64,000 nt of DNA from Halictus rubicundus (taxonomy: Eukaryota; Arthropoda; Insecta; Hymenoptera; Halictidae), in the NCBI RefSeq assembly GCF_050948215.1, contig NW_027488566.1, positions 1,973,501 to 2,037,500 of the forward strand, read 5' to 3'. The notes under the pieces are model-generated. The model worked only from the letters and a program-made list of their open reading frames with translations. It ran no database searches and was not told the origin of the DNA. The position numbers and the translations under genes were made by a program. Positions 34,546-46,484 of the stretch are shown piece by piece (within the stretch, counting starts at the first letter, position 1; each line of letters starts with the position of its first letter).

Positions 34546-35379
34546 TGTTAAAGCAAGAACCCTACAAATGACTTTATGGTACGGTCGACCATCTGGGAGT
34601 TTTCAGCAATTTCTTTCAAGCATCGAGCTATTGTAATTTCATTAGCGGACCGGTCTGCAGCCAACATGTGGCACATAAAAATAAAGAGATTTAGTAGGTT
34701 GTGAAGGCCATGCCATCGTTTTAGTCTCCCAGGTCCAAGAAACCGTACCATAAAGTCCCAAGGCGAAAGTAACCGGGAATCGGCAACAGCTGTCCTGACC
34801 GGCCGGAATTTCCCGTCGTTAGCGGATACCCGCCCACCCGCGAGTGCGAGCGGCCCGGTAACCCCACCAAAGACAGCGCGCCTCGGGCGCATTGGAAGGG
34901 GCAGCCGATTTTCCGACTCCTCGGAAAATCGGGAACCGCCCCTAAGGCCCCACCCTTGGGCACATAGGAAAGGGGAAACGGGGAGCGGTTTTCGAAGGTG
35001 CCAGGGACCGCAGAAAAATTGAGAACAGAAACATAGAGTCCTCCAAGGAGGAAACCAGAGAAGCATAGAGTTCTCCGAGCAGGGAGATTGTAGTCCGAGT
35101 TATAGCAAGTAGATACGCGCAACGTGTCAAACTCACGCGGCCGGTGTCAATAAGTCGAAGTGTAGAAAGTCAGCAGCAGGGAGACTGTATTAAAATTGTA
35201 ACACTTGGGTACGGGCAACGTGCAGGTTACGCGTCCGTCATAATAAATTCAGTTGTGAAAACCCAGAACCACTGAGTATCAAGTCAGTCCCACATCAGTG
35301 GGTGGTCCTTCGAGTGTAGTCGGCACCAAGTGCAATAACCAAGAAGATCTCGCTTGGTTTAGCGAGCGAGACCTTAACA
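34546..35379 (+). mobile_element. Solo LTR, 834 bp, TSD CGTTT
   Basis: It begins TGTTAAAGC, ends ACCTTAACA and is flanked by the 5-bp duplication CGTTT (34541-34545 and 35380-35384). A 5-bp duplication suggests BEL/Pao or copia, not the 4-bp gypsy type. The interior is GC-rich around 34790-35000 and non-coding; short open frames there have no recognisable domain. Confidence 0.9.
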
Positions 35380-35650
35380 CGTTTAGAAAATATTAGCTAA
35401 ATATTCAGAGAATATAAAATAGATATTTAAAAAATATTAGCTAAATATTCAGAGAATATAAAGTAGATATTAAAAAAATATTAGCTAAATATTCAGAGAA
35501 TATAAACTAGATATTTAAAAAATATAAAGTAAATATTTAAAAAATGTGAATATAACATTTGAAAAATATAAATTCAATATTCAAATAACATTTAATAAAA
35601 TCTTCAAATTGAAGAAAAAGTTATAACAAAAATTAAATACTATCCATACA
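35380..35650 (+). repeat. AT-rich repeat, copy 2 right part with triplicated unit
   Basis: Contains three tandem copies of a unit of about 50 bp (ATATTAGCTAAATATTCAGAG), present once in the related copies at 33.4 and 57.1 kb. Confidence 0.75.
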
Positions 35651-35654
35651 TATA

Positions 35655-35885
35655 TATCTTTCTATGCACTGTTTGAGGGAATATTCCATTTTATCTTCGA
35701 AAGGACCTCATTACAATTCAGAAATTTTTATGCAGTTGACGGGATTCGAACTCGGGACTTACCGTTTACTTGATGATGTGCTTCCTTTTTTTTTGGAAAA
35801 TATGTTTATTGGATTTAATATGTTCATTGTTTTGTTTTGTGGTTCCGCTGTAAACATATAAAAACTTAACCAGTAATTCTTTGGT
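35655..35885 (-). repeat. tRNA-derived SINE-like copy 2
   Basis: Partner of 34150-34385; the B box GAGTTCGAATCCCGTC is retained. Both copies sit next to an AT-rich CCTAGTAGC repeat, so they may have been duplicated together with it. Confidence 0.65.
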
Positions 35886-36162
35886 CTTGTTACATAATTG
35901 ATTGCAGTTTGCGATGCTCTTATATAATCTATTTGTTTATGTTTTGAACTTATTATACTATTTTATGCTAGGAGTATTGCACTTCGTTAGTTCTTTGGTG
36001 CTAAGGCGTTGTTGTATTTTTAGATTGGTGGAGAAAAATCCTCTGCTCGGCAGCAGAGTGTAAAACCCCGAAATAGGTCTTAGATCTTAATCTAATTACT
36101 TACTAGCTAACTTAACTAAACTTACGACTAGGGTCTATGTACAAGGCACGGCTATTTACATC

Positions 36163-39100
36163 TTAGGCTAGGTTTATGGTTGTTTGTGCGGCATGGGCCA
36201 ACGTTCTCGTTGTTGTGTAGGTGTCCCCTTTTTGTTCAAGGTAAGGGGTCCGTCTATTGTGTTGGATGCCTGCGGGGTTCGTTTGTTTTGCGGGTACGGA
36301 GGGCCTGCAAGTGGGGGCTATTGCTTGAGAGCCACCAATATTTTTGAGTTGTAGGCGGTCAAAGTTGTGTCTATCTCGGAGCGGAAGTGCGGTTGAAAAT
36401 TTGAAACGTTCTGGGTGTTCGGAGTATTCTTGGTTGGTGTACGCGATTCTTTTGTCTGCCTTGTTACGGCGCCAATGGTATATTATGGGTGTGTTGTTGT
36501 GGTCTTGTATTAGTCCGTTTGCGTCACAGATGGTAAATGCTTGTGGGGGTAGGTAACCTGTGCTAAGTTGTCGGTATGTGGTTGTTGAGTCTGGTTTTGC
36601 TAGATCTTTTGTTATATTGTTTTCGATGTGTGGTAATTTGCTGAAGTAGTCTCTTGTTAGTTTTAATAGGAATGTGTCTATTCGGGGTATGTCGGCTGTG
36701 TTGTACAGTGTTGTGTTGTTTGTGTAATGTTGCCAGTTGGTGTTTGCGGATCTGTAAATTTGGTTGCAGGCTCTAAGGCACTTCCGCTCGAAGATCCTTA
36801 TTCTTTCCATCATGGTGTGGTTAGTATTCCACCAGATGGGGGCTGCGTACGTTAGTGTTACGTATGGAGACGTTTCAACGTTCATTTTCGATTAGAAGTT
36901 CTAATCTCCTTTCTGAGAACGAAAAGCGTCCCAACAGGCCCCTTTGTTTAATGATTGTACTCCGGCTGGACGCAGCTGGCACGAAGCATGATTCAGTAGC
37001 AGCACCGTACGATTTCTTAATATGGAAATCTTCAAAACATCCCCTTCTGGAATTTTTTATCAAGATAGTCTTTGATAGGAAATATCCTGGCTAACCCTTC
37101 GTTTGACCCCTTTAAACAAAAGATCCAGCTGCAAACCTTAAACTCACTCGAAATGACAAATACGAGTATGTGACCGTAGAATGAAACAGACTCATTTCCC
37201 CTCTCATTTTTAGGGTATATAAACCCATTCATTTTCATTCTCTTTGGTTCAGTCGAGTTTCAGAAGTTATTCGGTAACGTCGCGTTACGCGTAAGAGTCA
37301 TTTCTAGTGAGATCGGGTTAAGGCCCCTTTCGAATCAACGTAACCTTATAGATTCCGTTAGTTCGCGTATTCTATTTGGCATTCAACAATCGCTCTCCGA
37401 CCCCGCATTGCCAGTGCGTCAACACCGTGCACCATAGTTAATAATTTCTATAATTGTACACTTATTAAATTCACTCGCGACACAACAACTACAATTGTAA
37501 TGATTCCAATTCAGAATAAATTGTCTTGTTTGTTAACTCGCGTAATTTACAACCTTTAATTGTTGCCTAAAATCCTAATCTAATAATTGAACGTTCCCAT
37601 ACGATACAATCTTACCGCTCGGATTGTATGAATTAAATTATATAAGTTACGAGGCTTACTGATCTTAAAATCAGATCAACAAAGATTTCCAAATTGAAAA
37701 CAAATTGAAACCATATTCCTGTGGTAAAAATCCCCTCGCCGGCCTCTCGCGTTGCTCATAGCCCTGGCTCGTAATATTAGTATAGGTCTAATTAGTAACA
37801 TATATAGTATTGATTTGGTTTTTCCGGGGAGGTGTTTGTTGTAAAACAATCGGCTGTTAGCTTTAAAGGCTGTGGTTGCTTTTGTAAGTTGTTTCACAAT
37901 GTGTTCGTTGCCTCTGAGCAGGTAATCTATGTGAACTCCGAGGTACTTAACCGATTTTTTGTGCGGTATTTTGCAATTGGATGTTGTTCCCGGTACTGTG
38001 GTGTTAATATGGAATTTGTTGCCGCCAGCTTTGATTTTGGTGGATAGATAATGGAGGGGTTTGCGGAATAGGATCGTTTCACATTTTTGGGGGTTAAGTC
38101 GGAGGTTCCAGGCACTCTAGTAATTGTTGATCTTGTTGACGGTTGTTTCGAGTTCCGTTTGTACTGTGTTTACGCGGTTGCTTGAGGTGTAAGTAACAAG
38201 ATCGTCCGCGAATGCCAGTACAGCTGCCTTATTTGGTTTATTGAATTCGAACGCCTTCAGGAGATCGCTAGTGTAAATGTTAAATAGTATTGGGGAGTTT
38301 ACTGTGCCTTGTTGCAGTCCTTCTGTGATGTGGAATGTCTGTGACGATGTTGTCTTTCCGTCCCATGTTACAAATTTTTTGTCGGTTGTCATGTCCAGTA
38401 TTGTGTGGATTAGCCATTTGGGGAATTCTTTCCGATGTAGTTTGTATAGGGGTCCGTTAAGCCAGACCGAATCGAAGGCTTTTTCTAAGTCTAGTAGGGC
38501 AGCGCCTACTAGTTGGTTGTTGCTGATTTTGTTGTTTACGTCGGATATGAATTTGTGGATTGCGTGGGTCGTTGAGTGTTTGTGTCTGAATCCGAATTGA
38601 CAGTCTGGTATGATATTGTGTGATGTGCAGTGTTGTGTAATTTTGTTATAGATGACGGCTTCGTATACTTTACTTAGGCTTGGGGTTAGGCTGATTGGCC
38701 TGTAGCTGGAGGGGTCGTTCGGGTTCTTGTTTCTTTTCAGTATGGGGAGAACTTTGGCCGTTTTCCAGATTTTTGGGAAATAGCTGTTATTTATGGCGTT
38801 GTTAAATAGGATTGCGAGGTGCGTTATTATTTTGTCAGGTAAGTGTTTTAGTACTATCGGGGGTATTCGGTCTGTCCCAACGGAGGTTTTGTTTGGGAGT
38901 CTTTTGAGTATGCTGTTCACTGTGAAGGTTACGTCGTCAGTGTCTTCGGGGTCTTTGGCGTTGTTAAGATTTGAGAATTGCGTGATGGTGCTCATGTTGT
39001 GTCTGTTCGTTGCAAATTCGTGTGTTAGAGTGCGAGCCGTGTTGTCTATTATTTCTTTCAGTCTTGTTCCGTCGTTTAGGTATCGGGGGGAGTTGACTGT

Positions 39101-40481
39101 TTCGTAATAGGCTCCTATGGCGTTAAGTTTGTCTGTCGGGGTAGTTAGGATGTAGCTGTCGTTCGTTTTTTGGAGGGTTGTTGTGTTGCATTTGCCTTTG
39201 TCTAGTATGTGGCTGTCGCTTTGTTTTATATGGATGTCGTCTATTGTGGAAGGAGGTTTTCGTCTGAAGATTGAGTTGATTTTAGGGAAGAAGGTGTCGT
39301 TATTTCTGTGGTCGATTTGTTTGATTACGTTTGTCCAGTATTTGTTTATGGCTTTGGTGAATTCGGTCTGTAGTTTTTTTTTTAGGAGTTTGTGGGTGTT
39401 TATAGCTGTTTTTGTTATGGTTAGATGCGAGTTAGGATCTGTTAGGTGTAGTTTGTGAAGTAATTTTGTTAGTGTTTTTTTGTGTTTTTGGAGTTTGGTG
39501 ATTTTTCGGTTGATGTATATTGTGGTGTTGTTGCGCGCCTTGAATTGGGGTGTGTGTGTGTTTATTGCGTTCATGATTACGTCTGTGATGGTTAGCAGGT
39601 TGTTGTCGATGTCCGTGATTGTTAGGTTACAGTCGGTAGGTATCGTGTTTGTATAGTTTCGGTCTATTTCTTTTGTAAAGGCCTTCCATTTAGTGGCCTT
39701 GTAATTTAGCTTTATGGTCTCTGGGTAGTTTGCTGTCGGGATGTTGGAGGGGAGTTCGAAGCTCATTGATACGGCCAAGTGGTCGCTATCGTAGGGCAGC
39801 GTACTGGCTTTCCCGGTGGTGCTGTTTGTTAGGTGTAGCCTGGAATCTGCGAGGCATATGTCCAGGAAAGACAGGCCCGGTTTGAATGTGGGGGTGGAGG
39901 TTGTGATGGTGTGTAGTCTGTATGTCAGGTCGTGTTTGTTTTCCCACTTTTTAAAGTAGCGTCCTCTCTGATTGTTTGTTATGTCTCCCCAGTCTTTTCT
40001 TTTTGTGTTTAAGTCTCCGGCGATTATGTAGTAATTGTTGGCGTCGTGTAAATTTAGGGTTTGGAATAGGTGTTCAAGTTCTGTGATGTATAGTGTTCTA
40101 TTGTCGTTCGTCGCGTATGCACTTATTATGAATAGTGTGTTGTTGTTTTCGGTTTTTCTCTTTATGATCGTGTATTCTAAAATTTTGTTGATGGTTGATG
40201 AGGGAGTGTGTATCTGTTCGCAGGGGATGTTATTTTTTATTAGAATTGCGGTTCCGCCGCCTTGGGTTGCGTTGGGCCTGTCTGTCCTATATAGTTTGTA
40301 ATTTTTGAAGCTGAGGGTGTGTTTGGGGTTGAGCTTTGTCTCGGATAGAAGTATTATATCGTGGTTATGGTCTTGGAGGAATTGTTTCAAGTCGAGTCTG
40401 CGTGGGCGGGTGATTATAGAGTTTACGTTGATTGAAGCTATATTTATGGTGGTGGGGGGGGGGGGCGGCGTTACTATTCAT
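36163..40481 (-). pseudogene. Jockey ORF2 (endonuclease and reverse transcriptase)
   Basis: About 1,100 residues. The endonuclease shows SETKLNP, GDLNTKRKDWGD and SDHLAVS; the RT shows LDLEKAFDSVW and FADDLVTY, both catalytic sites present. A C-terminal region (YAAPIWWNTNHTMM) follows. Lesions: a length change in a 12-base C run just after the overlapping ATG at 40481, which puts the start out of frame (the open frame begins at 40390); a TAG at 38117-38119 after the RT; and a solo LTR at 36856-37776. The frame is continuous across the LTR when one TTAG copy is ignored. The ATG at 40481 overlaps the ORF1 stop, the expected arrangement. Confidence 0.9.
36856..37776 (+). mobile_element. Solo LTR in LINE ORF2, 921 bp, TSD TTAG
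   Basis: It begins TGTTACGTATGG, ends GGCTCGTAATA and is flanked by TTAG at 36852-36855 and 37777-37780. Same family as 23656-27668; it preserves the uninterrupted sequence (CAGAATAAATTGTC, about 37512-37525) at the spot where the long-TIR transposon entered the other copy. A TATATAAACCC motif at about 37215 may be its promoter. Confidence 0.92.
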
Positions 40482-41997
40482 TGTGCTTTTCGAATAATGT
40501 ATTGAGGACGAATTCTATTTTTTCGGAGTTGATAGATACCTGGGTGGCTATTTGGTTTAGTTGTGTGGCGTTGAGCGCGGCTATTTCGGTTTTTAAATTT
40601 TCTATCCAGTTGGCCGGGGGTTGTAGGGTGGGTGGCTTCTCGGTGTTGTGCTGGCTGGGTGTTCCGGTGTTCTTCTGGATGTTGGTGGTGTGGGTTGGTT
40701 GTGGCGGTGTCGGGCGTTCTTGTGGTGGTTGGACGTGTTGCATTGTTCCTCTGGCCATTTGTGCGTATGTTAGGCTGGGCGTTACCGCTGTGGCGATTTT
40801 CTGTATTCTTCTGTTCGTAGTTTGATGGTTGTGGGTTTGCGTGTCTCTTTTTAATTTCAGTGCAAACTTGATTATGGGCAGCCTTTATACGAGGCGAGGT
40901 GCCCGGTTTGCCCGCAGTTGGCACATTTGAGGTTGGCTCGGTTGTCTGAGTTTGTGAGCGGGCAGTTCCCGGGCCCGTGGTTTTCTGCGCATTTTACGCA
41001 GCGATAGCCTAGTTGGCAGTTTCGACTAGCGTGTCCAATTCGTTGGCATTTTTTACACTGGAACAGTTGGGGTTTCCGGAGATGCTCCCATCTAACTTTT
41101 TGGTATGCCAGCGTTTTGATTTTGAATAGCGCTGCTGTCCGGCTTTCTCTGCTGATTTGCAATAGGTAGTGGTCTAGGTCGGGCTTCTGTTTATTGAAAA
41201 TAAATTTGGTTAGGCTGATTATATTTGTTTCGGGTAGGTTTAGTTCTTCAATTTCATTTTTGATTTCGTCTGCTGTAAAGTTTCCTTTGATTCCTTTTAG
41301 AATTATGAATTTTGGTTTTTGGTCTTTGGGGGTTTATGTGTAGTGTTGTGTATTAATTTCGGTCAGCTTTTCTGTCAATGCCTTGTGTGTCTGCAGGTTT
41401 TTTGTGTAAATTGTGTGATTTTCCTTATCGTTTTCCTTCGAAATCCTGTTTTTTAATGTTTAGAGAGTGTGCGATGCGGATTATATCCCCTATGTTGGAG
41501 TTGAGGGTGTATATTGGTGGTGGAGCGTAGGTTTTGGTTCTAGGTTGCGCGCTAGTTGGCTGCGTGTTTGGAGTGTTCTCATCTAGTTCCTTGTCGCTAT
41601 TGTCCGAGAGCGTTTGGAATTGGTTGCTGAGTTCCACTAGGGATGTGGTGTCGGTGGTGCCGGGTGCGGCTTTCTGTGTTTTTTTGGGGGTTTTCCATTG
41701 GTCCGTTGGGGCGTTTTCCGTGTCTGTGGCGGTCGAGTTCTTTCCTGATCCGGGGGATGGCGCTGCGGTGTTTTTTGATCTGGCTGCCTTTAGGTTCGGC
41801 TGGATTGCGTGTTTGGGGGCTGTTGTTCTGTTGTTTTCTTTTAGAATGCTCTTGAACAGCTTGTCCATTTGTAGAGATGTTAGTTTAGGTATTTTTGATG
41901 TGCCAGGTTTGTTGGTTAGGTCCTCCGTGCTGTTTTCTTTGTTTTCTCCCTCGTTGGTGTGGCGTCTTTTGGGACGCGGAAGCGGAGTGGGTGCCAT
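40474..41997 (-). pseudogene. Jockey ORF1 (gag-like, CCHC zinc knuckles)
   Basis: Three pieces of one frame-shifted protein: 41997-41425 (N-terminal, MAPTPLPRPKRR), 41162-40872 (zinc region) and 40758-40474 (C-terminal, ending before the ORF2 start). The zinc region contains CKKCQRIGHASRNC, CVKCAENHGPGNC and CANCGQTGH. The family product binds the element RNA. At least two frameshifts or stops separate the pieces, so it is inactive. Confidence 0.88.
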
Positions 41998-42100
41998 TGG
42001 GCCCGATACGGGACGAGGGTTCCTCGTCGGGTATCGGGGCCTGGCTTCTTTTTGTTGTTGGGGTGCCTTATGTGGATTGATGCTTCACTATTAATTATCA

Positions 42101-42935
42101 CGCACTTGAGGGCTGCAAGAGCCTCACGATAACTATATGCACTTTGTTGGAATATGCACTGTTCACTGTTATTCTGTTCGCTAAGGGTTGTTCGATGTGC
42201 CTCTGTCGGCGTCTCGGGCACGACTCGATGATGTGCTTCCTCGCTGAGCCATGTGAACCTACATTGTTTCATTCATTACTTTTTATTCTTATAAAGGCTC
42301 AAATCATATCAAATCATGTAATTATTCGAAGAGATAGACTCTTGTTAAAAAAATATTTAGGTAACAATAAAACTACTTTTTTTAAATGATTATTAGTATA
42401 TTAACGACAAAGAGATATATATATTTTCTTAAGTATTTGAATCGTACGTAAGCATAGAAACACATACAATATATTTGCTAAATAAACAAAAACATTACAA
42501 ACAATAACATGATATTATATTTTTATTGTGAAAAAATATATTGTTGTAATATAGTATAAAAATAATATAGCATAAAATAATAAATAGTAAAAACAATAAA
42601 ATAATATAGCATAGTATATTGCGTGCGCCCGTCTACGACGTTGAACATCGGTAATAATCTGAATTTAACGGTGTGTTTCAATTCCTTCCAAACATCGAAT
42701 GAAATGGTTGTGCCACCACCATTTCAATTTTGTCTGATAATAAAAGTGGCGCAAAATAGATATACTACACTTCAAAAGTTTGGAAGAAGATGAACAGAAT
42801 CTTATAGAAATTTAGTGTTCACGATTTTTTATTGTAATCGAAGTATGTTACTTAGTATGAAAATTGAATTTAGGAAAGTGCAAGAAGCTGGGGAAAAAGG
42901 CAACGGGTCAAATGATACATAATAATGAATACGCA
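42101..42935. other. AT-rich spacer
   Basis: Upstream of the LINE 5' end. About 200 bp may still be LINE 5' region or its flank; the rest is AT-rich with no recognised feature. Confidence 0.4.
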
Positions 42936-42937
42936 TT

Positions 42938-43006
<69 letters not shown>

Positions 43007-43097
43007 ATTTATTTATATTTATTTATATATATATATGTGTATTTATTTATATTTATTTATATATATATATATATGAATATATATATGTATATATATA
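42936..43097. repeat. (TA)n / (ATTTAT)n microsatellite
   Basis: Mostly TA dinucleotides with some TTTATA hexamers. The TA-target MITE inserted directly in this array. Confidence 0.95.
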
Positions 43098-44265
43098 CAG
43101 GGTGGCCCACATAACTCTGAACAGCTCAATATCTCGAAAACTATGCCATCGATTTTAAAGTTCTTAGTCTTAAATTGCATGGAACTGAAGGGCCTTTCTG
43201 ACTACATAAACGTGAAGTGGCCTCCCTTCCCCTTTAACGGGGGAGGGGAGGTACCTTTGTAATTTTAAATGGAACCCCCTATAAAATGTTACATATTTAG
43301 ATTCTACCGGAAAAAACAAGTCAATTTTGTCTGAAACATTTTTTTGTCAGATACTTCCATGATGAGATATAACAGTTTGAAGTTTCGAGTTGTAGGTACT
43401 TGAAGCGCTCGGAAATAGCGTTATGGAATTATACGCGCTTGAGTCCTTTGCTTATTCGTGAAGAAATAAAATGTACTTTAAATGAAATGTTCAAAATGTC
43501 CACCACGGGCTTGGAAACATTTATTTACTCGAAACATCAAAGTTGTTCTAACATTTTTTAACATTTCGGGAGTCACTGAAGCGCAAGCGTTACGTATTCT
43601 TTGTTTCATATCCTCTTTTGTCGTCGGTGGTTCAAACATAACTTTGTCCTTTACATATCCCCGCTTTTCTAAATTATGAAATGTTGCATGACATTGTTTG
43701 ATCCCATAACGTTAAAAAACATCACTGCTGCACGCCGATAATTTTTTTGGCATTTACCTAACGTTAATAACATATTCACTTCTGTGTCAAAAGTAGCCAT
43801 AATCACAATGTTACTGCTAGAATAACAGCTCTAAACTGAAAACGTTTTCATAGATAAGTGAGACAAACTCAAGAATTGTAAATATTATTGTTTGTGTTTC
43901 TTCATGAATAAGCAAAGGACTCAAGCGCGTATAATTCCATAACGCTATTTCCGAGCGCTTCAAGTACCTACAACTCGAAACTTCAAACTGTTATATCTCA
44001 TCATGGAAGTATCTGACAAAAAAATGTTTCAGACAAAATTGACTTGTTTTTTCCGGTAGTATCTAAATATGTAACATTTTATAGGGGGTTCCATTTAAAA
44101 TTACAAAGGTACCTCCCCTCCCCCGTTAAAGAGGAAGGGAGGCCACTTCACGTTTATGTAGTCAGAAAGGCCCTTCAGTTCCATGCAATTTAAGACTAAG
44201 AACTTTAAAATCGATGGCATAATTTTCGAGATATTGAGCTGTTCAGAGTTATGTGGGCCACCCTG
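43098..44265 (-). mobile_element. Long-TIR mariner-type MITE with residual transposase
   Basis: 1168 bp with TIRs of about 370 bp (43098-43468 and 43899-44265), starting CAGGGTGGCCCACATAAC and flanked by TA. The interior, on the minus strand from ATG at 43800 to about 43480, keeps an N-terminal MATFDTEVNMLL segment and a C-terminal segment with PPTTKEDMKQRI and GGHFEH, typical of the two ends of an IS630/mariner-type transposase in insects. The catalytic middle is deleted and the frame shifts once. It is therefore a non-autonomous internal-deletion derivative. Confidence 0.85.
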
Positions 44266-44274
44266 TATATATAT

Positions 44275-44275
44275 T

Positions 44276-44331
<56 letters not shown>
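44275..44331. repeat. (TA)n microsatellite
   Basis: Nearly pure TA dinucleotide between the MITE and the next LTR. Confidence 0.95.
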
Positions 44332-44335
<4 letters not shown>

Positions 44336-44684
44336 GGATTGAGACGGGTAATGGACTAACATAGTGTTCAATAAAACAAGAATTTAATATGAAAGGTCCA
44401 GAAAATAGGTTCAACGTACTATCAACTGCTCACGCTCGTGGTTCGAAGACGAAAGACCCCCAGGCCCGGCGCCTCCGCGCGTTTTATTTGTTTTTCCGCG
44501 TTCTCGAATCTTCGATGATCGCAACGGTCGCCACGCTTCTCGAAGCTTCCGAATTGTCGATACTCGCAACGGTCGCCACGCTTCTCGAAGATTCCTGAAT
44601 CGTCGATGCGTCTCCATGGCGGGAACGATCGCAACGTTCCGAAACGTCGCATCGAGACGCCTTCGCGGAGGGAACGCTCGCGCT

Positions 44685-44688
<4 letters not shown>
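44332..44688 (+). mobile_element. Solo LTR in (TA)n, 357 bp
   Basis: It begins TGTAGGATTGAG and ends CGCTCACA, with TA repeat on both sides, so a target duplication cannot be told from the array. It contains a direct repeat (CGCAACGGTCGCCACGCTTC, twice). No coding sequence. Confidence 0.75.
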
Positions 44689-44755
<67 letters not shown>

Positions 44756-44795
44756 AGGATATATATATAATATAATAGATATATATATATATATA
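44689..44795. repeat. (TA)n microsatellite
   Basis: TA dinucleotide array with a few interruptions, between two LTR-type insertions. Confidence 0.95.
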
Positions 44796-45291
44796 TGTCG
44801 GAGGCTGGGCGGACTCTTCCGTCCTCGGACCCGTCGGAGATTATCCGTCGTCGTTCTCCATCGTTTCGCTCCTTTCGCGGTTACGCGAACGTCGTATGGA
44901 CTCTACACGTACACGCGATGCCGGATCGCGTAGCGCAACGAGAGACACGTCAACGAGCACACGGGCCGCACAGAATGTTCGCGTACGTCTTTTCGTTCTT
45001 TTACTCTCGAGAAGTCGCTTTCCTCAAAGCTAGTCTTCTCTCTACCGACTATTCTGTCGCCCGTGGTCACGTTCAACAGGGTCCCAGCCCATCATTCCAG
45101 GTACCCTGTCTCGCATCTCCCTTTGCCCCGCGCGCGAAGAGGGGTAGCGCAGGTACGCAGGGACTGTTTTATTGCCCCTTCGCAGGGCAATTATCAGGGT
45201 ACGGTAAATCGTTATTTTACAATTAAACTAAGTCCTATAGGCGTTACGCGTTGTTGCCGACGGGGTGCATCGCTGCCATCACGCCCCGACA
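44796..45291 (+). mobile_element. Solo LTR in (TA)n, 496 bp
   Basis: It begins TGTCGGAGG and ends GCCCCGACA, a TG...CA element with matched ends, flanked by TA repeats. The open frame 44795-45226 has no recognised domain and is read through the LTR; I do not call a gene. Confidence 0.75.
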
Positions 45292-45345
45292 TATATATAT
45301 ATTTATATTTATATATTTATATTTATATATATATATATATATATA
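45292..45345. repeat. (TA)n / (ATTTAT)n microsatellite
   Basis: TA and ATTTAT units between the 496-bp LTR and the TRIM. Confidence 0.95.
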
Positions 45346-45375
45346 TGTAGGATCTCGGGAAAAACGAGGGCACCG

Positions 45376-45447
45376 CCGCCGGGAATCGAACCCGCGACCT
45401 CACTGGTGGTAGCCGGTCGACTAACGCGCTCACCCACGGAACCCTCC
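45376..45447 (-). other. tRNA-like sequence in TRIM LTR (repeated at about 45709-45780)
   Basis: On the minus strand: an A-box-like GTGGGTGAGCGCGTTAGTC and, about 40 bases on, a perfect B box GGTTCGATTCC in GCGGGTTCGATTCCCGGCG, with self-complementary flanks like a T-arm. This is the layout of a Pol III internal promoter. The acceptor stem is not tRNA-like. Confidence 0.78.
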
Positions 45448-45659
45448 CGTTCTTCCCGATCTCCTACATACTTTTGTTCTGGGGGTCCTGATCCCACACT
45501 CGGCCATCCTGCAACGACATTCGCCCTCGAATGTCCGTCACAGCGTCGTCTCATCGTCTTTTTTGTGCTGTGGCCATACACAGAGCCACCAAACACAACT
45601 CGTCGTAACAACTTAGAAACTCACAGCGCCACCTCGTGCGGCGATCGGTGTTCCCCCAA

Positions 45660-45676
45660 TCCCACTTCTGACACCA
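45660..45676 (-). promoter_or_regulatory. TRIM primer-binding site
   Basis: TGGTGTCAGAAGTGGGA two bases inside the 5' LTR on the minus strand. The initial TGG fits the CCA end of a tRNA; the tRNA species needs a search. Confidence 0.75.
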
Positions 45677-45830
45677 ATTGTAGGATCTCGGGAAAAACGA
45701 GGGCACCGCCGCCGGGAATCGAACCCGCGACCTCACTGGTGGTAGCCGATCGACTAACGCGCTCACCCACGGAACCCTCCCGTTCTTCCCGATCTCCTAC
45801 ATACTTTTGTTCTGGGGGTCCTGATCCCAC

Positions 45831-45831
<1 letters not shown>

Positions 45832-45864
<33 letters not shown>

Positions 45865-45871
45865 TTATATT

Positions 45872-45902
<31 letters not shown>

Positions 45903-46451
45903 ATATATTTATATTTATATTTATATTTATATTTATATTTATATTTATATATATTTATATTTATATTTATATTTATATATATTTATATTTATATTTATAT
46001 TTATATTTATATTTATATTTATATTTATATTTATATTTATATTTATATTTATATTTATATTTATATTTATATTTATATTTATATTTATATTTATATTTAT
46101 ATTTATATTTATATTTATATTTATATTTATATTTATATTTATATTTATATTTATATTTATATTTATATTTATATTTATATTTATATTTATATTTATATTT
46201 ATATTTATATTTATATTTATATTTATATTTATATTTATATTTATATTTATATTTATATTTATATTTATATTTATATTTATATTTATATTTATATTTATAT
46301 TTATATTTATATTTATATTTATATTTATATTTATATTTATATTTATATTTATATTTATATTTATATTTATATTTATATTTATATTTATATATATATATTT
46401 ATATTTATATATATATATTTATATTTATATTTATATATATATATTTATATT

Positions 46452-46484
<33 letters not shown>

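Larger units (their letters stand above)
36060..42100 (-). mobile_element. Jockey-clade LINE 1, nearly complete
   Basis: A non-LTR retrotransposon on the minus strand: 5' end near 42090 (GGCCCCGATAC), ORF1 41997-40474, ORF2 40481-36163, then a short 3' region. ORF2 is split by a solo LTR (36856-37776). The CCHC-bearing ORF1 with a PRE_C2HC-like region and an apurinic-type endonuclease plus RT in ORF2 place it in the Jockey group. A related copy lies at 53396-56665. Confidence 0.9.
45346..45831 (-). mobile_element. TRIM (miniature LTR retrotransposon), tRNA-like LTR
   Basis: Two direct repeats of exactly 153 bp (45346-45498 and 45679-45831) differ at one base and flank a 180-bp interior. On the minus strand the LTR begins TGTGGGATC and ends GATCCTACA. 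Two bases after the 5' LTR lies TGGTGTCAGAAGTGGGA (45660-45676), a primer-site-like sequence. The interior encodes nothing. Each LTR holds a tRNA-like sequence. Near-identical LTRs mean a young insertion; it lies in a TA/ATTTAT microsatellite so the duplication is masked. TRIMs have been described in ants, as I recall. Confidence 0.85.

Noticed and set aside
41534..42094. Plus-strand Val/Phe/Leu-rich open frames that look like membrane proteins
   Set aside because: Antisense to the Jockey ORF1.
45376..45447. Functional tRNA gene
   Set aside because: No matching acceptor stem, and the sequence is repeated exactly in both LTRs of a TRIM.
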